A DNA stretch of 64,000 nucleotides, taken from Escherichia coli (GTDB lineage: Bacteria; Pseudomonadota; Gammaproteobacteria; Enterobacterales; Enterobacteriaceae). A program made the position numbers and the translations under genes. Numbering within the stretch: position 1 is the stretch's first letter; every line of letters begins with the position of its first letter. Shown here piece after piece: positions 55,478-64,000 of this stretch. Location: contig CP089930.1 of the NCBI GenBank assembly GCA_021307345.1, positions 2,418,001 to 2,482,000 on the forward strand, read 5' to 3'. The notes beneath the pieces were generated by a model. The model saw only the letters and a list, made by a program, of their open reading frames with translations. It had not been told where the DNA came from and made no database searches.

Positions 55478-56793
55478 TGTAGAGACTGTGATTAAAATTG
55501 TGTAATTGCCTGATTTTGATATGTTCACTCCAGTAACGGAGACAGGCAATTATGGACGAAAAGAAACTCAAAGCCCTTGTGGCTGAACTGGCTAAAGGCC
55601 TTAAAACCGAAGCAGATCTCAATGCTTTTTCCCGCATGTTGACGAAGCGTACCGTCGAAACGGCGCTCAATGCGGAGCTGACTGACCACCTCGGGTATGA
55701 GAAAAATGTGCCCAAAACAGGCTCAAACACCCGCAATGGCTACTCGTCAAAACGGTGTTATGCGATGACGGCGAGATCGAACTGAACACGTCGCGTGACG
55801 GTGAAAACACCTTCGAACCGCAGTTGATTAAGAAGCACCAGACGCGCATTACGCAGATGGACAGCCAGATTTTATCCCTCTACGCCAAAGATATGACTAC
55901 CCGCGAAATTGTCGCCACCTTCAAAGAGATGTACGACGCAGATGTGTCACCCACGCTGATATGTAAAGTCACTGATGCGGTCAAAGAGCAGGTTGCAGAA
56001 TGGCAAAATCGACCTCTGGATGCACTGTATCCCATTGTTTACCTTGACTGTATCGTGGTGAAAGTTCGTCAAGGTGGCACCGTAATTAACAAAGCGGTGT
56101 TCCTTGCACTCGGTATTAATACTGGAGGCCAGAAAGAGTTGCTGGGCATGTGGCTGGCCGAGAACGAAGGGGCGAAGTTCTGGCTGGGTATGCTGACAGA
56201 GCTTAAGAATCGGGGGCTTCAGGATATCCTTATTGCCTGCGTGGACGGTCTGAAAGGCTTCCCGGATGCGATAAACAGCGTGTATCCGCAGACGCACATC
56301 CAGTTGTGCATCATTCATATGGTGCGCAACAGCCTGAAATACGTATCGTGGAAGGACTACAAAGCCGTCACCGGCGGGTTAAAAACGGTGTATCAGGCGC
56401 CAACAGAAGAGGCGGCGCTAGTGGCACTGGAGCAGTTCTCGGATGTCTGGGACGATAAATACCCGCAAATCAGCAAAAGCTGGCGTGCGCACTGGGAAAA
56501 TCTCAACACGTTCTTCGGCTATTCGCCCGATATCCGCAAGGCCATCTACACCACGAACGCTATCGAATCGCTGAACAGCGTGATCCGTGCGGCCATTAAG
56601 AAGCGTAAAGTGTTCCCGACTGACGACTCGCTGCGGAAGGTCATTTCTCTGGCGATCAAGGATGCATCAAAAAAATGGAATATGCCAATCCAGAGCTGGC
56701 GGCTGGCGATGAGTCGCTTTATTATCGAGTTCGGTGACCGCCTGAGCGATCACCTTTAATATGGCAGCAATTACACAGAATTATTTACAGGGT
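55474..56793 (+). mobile_element. IS256-family insertion sequence, IS1414-like
   Basis: About 1,320 bp. Imperfect terminal inverted repeats share accctgta at the outermost ends and gtgtaattgc further in (left about 55474-55509, right about 56767-56793). The single transposase gene is frameshifted. No 8-9-bp target duplication is visible at the borders (left flank tgaaacct, right flank ctatcttt), suggesting a rearrangement or decay after insertion. The right end abuts the stop codon of the methyltransferase gene. Confidence 0.85.
55552..56759 (+). pseudogene. IS256-family transposase, frameshifted
   Basis: A mutator-type DDE transposase (about 402 residues if restored), similar to the IS1414 transposase. 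The first part (MDEKKLKALVAEL..NGYSSK) and the second (LCDDGEIELNTSRDG.. to DRLSDHL) are in different frames. The shift lies at the short A-run 55749-55752 (tcaaaacgg, where tcaaaaacgg would keep the frame), so a one-base deletion inactivates it. The C-terminal part retains family motifs such as CVDGLKGFPDAI and TTNAIESLN. Confidence 0.9.
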
Positions 56794-58047
56794 CTATCTT
56801 TTATTTATCTTATCTAAAAGATGTACCACAGATTTGCCAACAGCAAATGACAGATTAACAGGAACAGCGTTTCCTATTTGCTTATATTTCGCTGACATTG
56901 GGCCTTCAAATACCCATTCATCGGGGAAGGTCTGTATTCTTGCATACTCACGCACAGTTAATGGTCTTGTTTCTTCTGGGTGGCAACGCTCTGTTTGTTT
57001 CTGTGCTGGGGCGCATGTTAATGTTAGGCTTGGTTCATCCCATGACAAGCGACGAGCCATACCAGTTTTGCCCCCACCTAAGTAAAAACTCTTGAGCATG
57101 TATTCTTTTTGAATATCTTCAGGAAGATCTCTCCAGTAGCCACCGGGAGGAACCATACTTAGGATCTCTGCTTTTCTTTTGGGATATTTTTGTCCTTCAG
57201 ATTCTGGCACGTCGCTATCGTACAGCTCTCCCTTTTTTAATGCATCTTTAAGGGTTAATATTTTATTGTAAGAAGAAGGCCACTCATAATCGATGCCATC
57301 AGCAAGATCATTTCTTACAGCTACAATGATCAAACGCTCGCGTTTTTGCGGCACTTTGTAGAAAATAGCCTTAAGCACTCTTGGCTCAAATAAAGTGTAG
57401 CCCAAGTCTGTGATAATATTTTTTATTGTTTCTAAAGTTCGTCCATCATCATGATTTAGCAACCCTCGAACATTCTCTGCTAAAAGAACTTTCGGATTGA
57501 TTTCTTTAGCGGCTCGGGCGAATTCAAAGAAAAGGGTGCCCCGTGTATCTTCAAAACCAAGTTTTTTGCCTGCATAAGAGAATGCCTGGCAAGGAAAGCC
57601 ACCAGCCAGCACATCAACGGTATTCCTATAAGGGGTGAAGTCTACTTGGCTCACATCACCTTCAACCACATTCCATTCAGGCCTATTTTTTCGTAACGTC
57701 TTACAAGCATGGGAGTCAATTTCATTTAGTAAAACAGATTTTAAACCGGCTTTTTCTAAACCTAAAGCCATCCCCCCTGCGCCAGCAAATAACTCTAATA
57801 CAGTATAAATATTATTGCTTATTTTAGTCTCATCAGGCCACTGGCTTTTAAATAAAAACTGAGCTTGTTCAAAATTTTTAAGTTGCTCTTTTTTATAAAA
57901 TCGATAGTTGTTTTCGTCATTTCTTTGAGAAACTAATTTTCCAGCAGTATCCCAACGCCTTAAAGTTTCTTTTGAAACGCCCAAAATGTCTGCAACTTCT
58001 GAAAGTGAAAACTCTTCCTTTAACATATTTAGTAACCATGCCAACAT
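56794..58047 (-). CDS. DNA (cytosine-5) methyltransferase with N-terminal HTH, Eco47II-like (GGNCC)
   Basis: A 417-residue C5 methyltransferase, the modification half of a type II system. Residues about 12-60 are a MerR-like helix-turn-helix (FSLSEVADILGVSKETLRRW), a DNA-binding regulatory domain. The catalytic domain follows: motif I ELFAGAGGMALGLE (85-98), motif IV GGFPCQAFSYAG with catalytic Cys153, motif VI ENVRG (191-195), motif VIII QKRERLIIVAVR, then the target-recognition region and GNAVPV near the end. The length equals that of M.Eco47II as I remember it. The start is uncertain: ATG 58047 (417 aa) or ATG 58026 (410 aa, MLKEEFSLSE); the second leaves the operator wholly upstream. The stop touches an IS end. 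Confidence 0.88.
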   Translation of the reverse strand: MLAWLLNMLKEEFSLSEVADILGVSKETLRRWDTAGKLVSQRNDENNYRFYKKEQLKNFEQAQFLFKSQWPDETKISNNIYTVLELFAGAGGMALGLEKAGLKSVLLNEIDSHACKTLRKNRPEWNVVEGDVSQVDFTPYRNTVDVLAGGFPCQAFSYAGKKLGFEDTRGTLFFEFARAAKEINPKVLLAENVRGLLNHDDGRTLETIKNIITDLGYTLFEPRVLKAIFYKVPQKRERLIIVAVRNDLADGIDYEWPSSYNKILTLKDALKKGELYDSDVPESEGQKYPKRKAEILSMVPPGGYWRDLPEDIQKEYMLKSFYLGGGKTGMARRLSWDEPSLTLTCAPAQKQTERCHPEETRPLTVREYARIQTFPDEWVFEGPMSAKYKQIGNAVPVNLSFAVGKSVVHLLDKINKR

Positions 58048-58061
58048 TAGTCATGGTTACT
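58031..58061. promoter_or_regulatory. Probable autoregulatory operator of the methyltransferase gene
   Basis: Perfect 10-bp inverted repeat agtaaccatg-N11-catggttact. It sits directly against the -10 hexamer of the methyltransferase promoter and spans the expected transcript start. An extra half-site, catggttatc, lies upstream at 58099-58108. The methyltransferase's own N-terminal HTH is the obvious candidate binder, as in SsoII/EcoRII-type systems. That is an inference. Confidence 0.65.
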
Positions 58062-58090
58062 ACTGTATGGGTTTACATGTGCTTTGTCAA
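58062..58090 (-). promoter_or_regulatory. Promoter of the methyltransferase gene
   Basis: On the minus strand: perfect -35 ttgaca (58090-58085), 17-bp spacer, -10 tacagt (58067-58062). The start of transcription would fall near 58055, inside the inverted repeat. Confidence 0.68.
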
Positions 58091-58106
58091 ACGTTGATCA
58101 TGGTTA

Positions 58107-58826
58107 TCAGCCGTAAGCGAGCCCAAAATACTTAATAAAACTATCTTTATCAGGGATGGAAAAACCTTGCTGCCCAAGACGTTCGCTCAAAATATACTCA
58201 ATTGCGTGAGGAAGAGCACTATGGAGTTCTTGCAGAGCATCTGGTCTGCCAGTGACAAGCTCATAGAAACTCGCACCATCAATGATTCGAATGTTAGGGT
58301 TCGAAGGACACAGAGTACCACTACCTTTATTGGAAGGGGTAAAGGGGCTGTTATATCTGATAGGTTTACGAGGGATTATATTAACAAAGTACGCACAGTA
58401 ATCCTTAAATCGGCTATGTTTTGGTGATACCAACTCATCTAAGCCTTTATATTTATCTGCTAAATCCCCGCCAGTAACCGTTGAGTATTTATTTTTCACC
58501 TCAGCGATGATTCTTCTTTCTTCGTTGAGAAGATCAACGATGCCACCAATCCCCATATCCCGCCATCCTTCAACATGGCCGAGAATTTTTTGGTGAAACG
58601 TACCAACATGATTTTGAATGGTTTTCTGCTGTTGTCGTGCAAGTTCGGAGTTTCGCCACTCTTCATGGGATGAGAACCCCGGAGCTTCAAAAAGTGCACC
58701 AAAAGGGTCAATCACATTGCTGGTAAAAGTCTTCTCAGCGGCGTCTTTTTTCTTTTTAGCTTTCGTTAATAAGGTTTCAACTTCGTTAAAAAGATCTTCA
58801 TCACTGATATATTCAAGTAATGACAT
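58107..58826 (-). CDS. Type II restriction endonuclease, Eco47II-like (GGNCC)
   Basis: A 239-residue endonuclease, upstream of and codirectional with its methyltransferase (59-bp gap). I recognise it as the Eco47II family (GGNCC), and the length equals R.Eco47II as I recall. The PD-(D/E)XK site is visible as GIVDLLNEERRIIAEVKNK, with Asp98, Glu109 and Lys111. A Shine-Dalgarno (tggagag) lies before the ATG, and an AT-rich -10-like element (tataaa) a little further up. Cleavage by this enzyme requires the adjacent methylase for self-protection. Confidence 0.84.
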   Translation of the reverse strand: MSLLEYISDEDLFNEVETLLTKAKKKKDAAEKTFTSNVIDPFGALFEAPGFSSHEEWRNSELARQQQKTIQNHVGTFHQKILGHVEGWRDMGIGGIVDLLNEERRIIAEVKNKYSTVTGGDLADKYKGLDELVSPKHSRFKDYCAYFVNIIPRKPIRYNSPFTPSNKGSGTLCPSNPNIRIIDGASFYELVTGRPDALQELHSALPHAIEYILSERLGQQGFSIPDKDSFIKYFGLAYG

Positions 58827-59166
58827 AGTTATCTCTCCATCATTCTTTATAATTCAATAAGTTTTTCGCGTAATAACCTTTGGGGACTATTGCGGTTGCG
58901 GCTAATTACACGACAGCTCTCAAAAACGACACTGGAGCAAGTTTTCTAATCATAACGATTACAGACATAGATGAAAACGATCAATAAGCACTTAAAGGGC
59001 GTATGTTTGTTGTGGCGGGATTTGAATGGCTTGTGCTGAGGATTCGAGCAATATGTTACAGTGATAGAGGATTTTAACACCTAAATTTTAAGATAAATAA
59101 TTAATTCTATATATCGCGATACACCAATAGTCGTTACCACCTTCATCTTATTATCAAGAAAGACAT
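58827..59166. other. Region between the endonuclease gene and the intact IS
   Basis: 340 bp, AT-rich. It holds the endonuclease promoter near 58835-58860 and no convincing gene. It ends in cat, the left copy of the IS target duplication. Confidence 0.45.
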
Positions 59167-59239
59167 TGTAGTGGCATAGTGAATTTGGCCACCTGAATAG
59201 AGGTGATATCATCACCTCATAGTCAAAACAGGTGACATT

Positions 59240-60414
<1,175 letters not shown>

Positions 60415-60422
60415 CCACTACA

Positions 60423-60601
60423 CATAGACCTTCGTCTGCTCTCCCGGTGTGAAGACGTTATAGCTAACCTTACTGCTTTTTGTTCCGAGAGCATGACTGC
60501 GCTGAGGATTGTCTGAAGTGGTTTATCATGATAGCGATGGTGTGCCAGATCCCATCTCTGCGCTTAGTTCTGGATGGTTTGGGGTTGTAAGTAGATCCGT
60601 T
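60423..60601. other. Unassigned sequence after the intact IS
   Basis: 179 bp with no recognisable gene or repeat beyond the right copy of the cat target duplication. It lies between the IS and another transposase fragment and is one candidate interval for the large-scale rearrangement junction. Confidence 0.4.
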
Positions 60602-60737
60602 TTAGTTCCCCACCAAATAATGGTGCTGTCGATATTCCTCTGGTGTCATATTGTTCAGTGATTCATGTGGGCGTTCACAGTTATATTCTGATAACCATTT
60701 CTCCGTGATTTCCCGTACTTCATTCAGCGTTCTGCAT
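60602..60737 (-). pseudogene. IS3-family transposase fragment, C-terminal 44 codons
   Basis: On the minus strand the frame reads RTLNEVREITEKWLSEYNCE, then RPHESLNNMTPEEYRQHHY and a stop. This is the C-terminal tail of an IS3-family (IS407-like) OrfB. Nothing of the catalytic core is present, and the fragment ends abruptly near 60737. Confidence 0.8.
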
Positions 60738-60785
60738 CGGCTTATCCACTAGATAAACTCCAGTGTTACTGCATGTTTCTCTGCT

Positions 60786-61099
60786 CATCCCCATGAGCAG
60801 ATATTTGATGACGAGTTATTTATCCTTCCCTATGACCCGAAGGGCAGCAGGCATATCATTTTCCATTGATTGGTTCGGGTGGATAAGATGAATGACATCG
60901 TGTCAAAGCACTCTCTGACGGCGTTGCCAGTAAAATGAGATGTGATGTTTTTATAAGCGGTGAGGAAAAGAGTTTTTCAAAGGCTATGAACTCCGCAATG
61001 TTGACATCTACTTCGCTGCTCACTGGCACACATTGTTAATGCAAATCATGACATCTTTGCTTATTTGACTGTCAGAAAAGATTTTACAGAGGAAATCCA
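60786..61099 (+). pseudogene. yhbX: Decayed yhbX-like phosphoethanolamine transferase, 3' part
   Basis: Scattered segments in changing frames resemble the C-terminal third of YhbX (EptA-type transferase). They are FDDELFILP (60804 onward), HIIFH, DVFISGEEKSFSKA and, clearest, VNANHDIFAYLTVRKDFTEE (61035-61094) against VDANHDVFDYVMLRKEFTED in K-12. Stops and frameshifts interrupt it. In K-12 yhbX is the convergent neighbour of argG, and the position and orientation here agree with that. Confidence 0.6.
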
Positions 61100-61102
61100 G
61101 AT

Positions 61103-61127
61103 AACCCCGCCCTTGATGGGCAGGGTT
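61103..61127 (-). terminator. argG terminator
   Basis: Stem aaccccgccc / gggcagggtt (one G-T pair) with a five-base loop, 10 bases after the argG stop on the minus strand. Confidence 0.75.
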
Positions 61128-61136
61128 AACGTCGAA

Positions 61137-62549
<1,413 letters not shown>

Positions 62550-62705
62550 ATAAATGAGTTTTCATTTAATCATCTTTTATCGGAGACCGGAAGAGTTTAG
62601 TGCGTTTTTTGTAAAATAATGCGCTTAAGAGAAGTAAGGTGAGGTAGAAATTATTCAATCAATGAAAGTGAACAGGATATCCATTCACGTGAGTAGCAAT
62701 AAATG

Positions 62706-62735
62706 TTGACAAAATGTGGCGTGGATCACTATAAT
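62706..62735 (+). promoter_or_regulatory. metY promoter
   Basis: Perfect ttgaca (62706-62711) and tataat (62730-62735) with an 18-bp spacer, about 93 bp before the tRNA. It drives metY-rimP-nusA. Confidence 0.85.
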
Positions 62736-62827
62736 GACCGCAGATTTTACGTCCCGTCTCGGTACACCAAATCCCAGCAGTATTTGCATTTTTTACTCAA
62801 AACGAGTAGAATTTGCCACGTTTCAGG

Positions 62828-62904
<77 letters not shown>

Positions 62905-63027
62905 CTTTCCCTTAGAGTTCTTTTTCAAATATACTGTGAAGACTTCGGCCTTCGTAGTGGGATTTGAAAAAATCCTTCTGGAAAGTGCTCCAGACCGCAT
63001 TTGCGGTTATAGGGTTCAGTTATATAA

Positions 63028-63052
63028 AACCCCGATTTATCGGGGTTTTTTG
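63028..63052 (+). terminator. Leader terminator between metY and rimP
   Basis: Nine-base arms aaccccgat / atcggggtt followed by ttttttgtt. It ends part of the metY transcripts while others read through into rimP-nusA. A second, weaker GGGC/GCCC hairpin with a T-run follows at about 63074-63093. Confidence 0.88.
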
Positions 63053-63110
63053 TTATCTGACTACAGAATAACTGGGCTTTAGGCCCTTTTTTTATGTCTT
63101 GGGGGTGGGC

Positions 63111-63563
63111 TTGTCCACATTAGAGCAAAAATTAACAGAGATGATTACTGCGCCAGTTGAGGCCCTGGGTTTTGAACTGGTTGGCATCGAGTTTATTCGC
63201 GGTCGCACATCCACACTGCGCATCTATATTGATAGTGAAGATGGCATCAATGTTGATGATTGTGCTGATGTGAGCCACCAGGTAAGTGCCGTGTTGGATG
63301 TTGAAGATCCCATCACCGTTGCTTATAACCTGGAAGTCTCCTCACCGGGTCTCGATCGCCCACTGTTCACGGCTGAACACTACGCCCGTTTCGTCGGAGA
63401 AGAGGTGACTCTGGTTCTCCGCATGGCGGTACAAAACCGTCGTAAATGGCAGGGCGTTATCAAAGCGGTAGACGGTGAAATGATCACAGTTACCGTCGAA
63501 GGTAAAGATGAAGTGTTCGCGCTGAGTAATATCCAGAAGGCGAACCTGGTTCCCCACTTTTAA
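63111..63563 (+). CDS. rimP: Ribosome maturation factor RimP
   Basis: A 150-residue 30S assembly factor of the DUF150 family. It starts with the rare codon TTG at 63111 ([10 protein letters not shown]), behind a G-rich Shine-Dalgarno (tgggggtggg); no ATG gives the conserved N-terminus. The family core [20 protein letters not shown] and the motif SSPGLDRPL (near residue 81) are present. Followed 27 bases later by nusA. Confidence 0.95.
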
Positions 63564-63590
63564 TAGTCTGGATGAGGTGAAAACCCCGCG

Positions 63591-64000
63591 ATGAACAAAG
63601 AAATTTTGGCTGTAGTTGAAGCCGTCTCCAATGAAAAGGCGCTGCCTCGCGAGAAAATTTTCGAAGCGTTGGAAAGCGCGTTGGCTACAGCAACCAAGAA
63701 AAAATATGAACAAGAGATCGACGTTCGCGTACAGATCGATCGCAAAAGTGGTGATTTTGACACCTTCCGTCGCTGGCTGATTGTTGATGAAGTCACACAG
63801 CCGACCAAAGAAATCACCCTTGAAGCTGCGCGTTTTGAAGATGAAAGCCTGAACCTGGGCGATTACGTTGAAGATCAGATTGAGTCTGTCACCTTTGACC
63901 GCATTACGACCCAGACGGCAAAACAGGTTATCGTGCAGAAAGTTCGTGAAGCCGAACGCGCGATGGTTGTTGATCAGTTCCGTGAACACGAAGGTGAAAT
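63591..64000 (+). CDS. nusA: Transcription factor NusA, N-terminal part
   Basis: The first 136 codons of NusA (495 residues in E. coli), which runs off the right edge. The visible part is the RNA-polymerase-binding N-terminal domain ([20 protein letters not shown] onward). NusA modulates pausing, termination and antitermination. Cotranscribed with metY-rimP. Confidence 0.98.
   Translation, partial: MNKEILAVVEAVSNEKALPREKIFEALESALATATKKKYEQEIDVRVQIDRKSGDFDTFRRWLIVDEVTQPTKEITLEAARFEDESLNLGDYVEDQIESVTFDRITTQTAKQVIVQKVREAERAMVVDQFREHEGE

Overview
The window is chromosomal DNA of Escherichia coli or a very close relative, of a lineage other than K-12. Almost every core gene is recognisable at near-identity to its E. 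coli counterpart, REP/BIME repeats sit between operons, and gene order from ytfE to leuX follows the 95-97 min region of K-12. Differences from K-12 as I remember it: cybC is intact; a RelBE-like toxin-antitoxin islet lies between cybC and nrdG; yjgH-bdcA-bdcR and yjgL are missing; the idn operon is missing; and only the last ~40 codons of ahr remain.

Layout. 1-8,995: stress and nucleotide genes (ytfE end, ytfF, qorB with its HxlR regulator, cpdB, cysQ, ytfJ, ytfK, paeA, msrA). 9,200-15,859: the tamA-tamB-ytfP outer-membrane assembly operon and the chpS-chpB toxin-antitoxin pair. 15,938-22,497: ppa, the galactofuranose ABC importer ytfQRT-yjfF and fbp. 22,673-30,199: mpl, darP, tldE, cybC, the RelBE-like pair, and the anaerobic ribonucleotide reductase nrdDG behind FNR and NrdR sites. 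30,593-37,850: trehalose use (treC, treB, treR) and the Mg2+ importer mgtA with its mgtL leader. 38,056-41,825: ridA, the attenuated pyrL-pyrB-pyrI operon, tabA, and argI behind two ARG boxes. 41,987-53,462: rraB, aaaT, yjgN, valS-holC-pepA, the LPS export pair lptF-lptG and the yjgR ATPase. 53,864-53,948: the tRNA gene leuX, a classic island attachment site.

53,949-61,136 is an accessory, lower-GC island with no integrase. It holds a remnant of an IS911-like element; an apparently orphan type II restriction endonuclease that resembles the SinI/Eco47I (GGWCC) family; an IS256-family element (IS1414-like) with a frameshifted transposase; a complete type II restriction-modification pair that I recognise as Eco47II-like (GGNCC); an intact IS911-like element with a 3-bp target duplication; and fragments of another IS3-family transposase and of a yhbX-like gene. 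The methyltransferase carries an N-terminal helix-turn-helix domain, and a perfect 10-bp inverted repeat overlaps the probable start of its own transcript, so it looks autoregulated. If the specificities are right, this one GGNCC methyltransferase could also protect the GGWCC sites cut by the orphan endonuclease.

Directly after the island come argG (minus) and metY-rimP-nusA (plus), which in K-12 lie near 71 min in the opposite orientation. The leuX-argG join is what a single inversion spanning oriC, with nearly equal arms, would produce. It is the largest-scale unusual feature of the window. The initiator tRNA gene metY here encodes the G46 form, not the A46 form of K-12.
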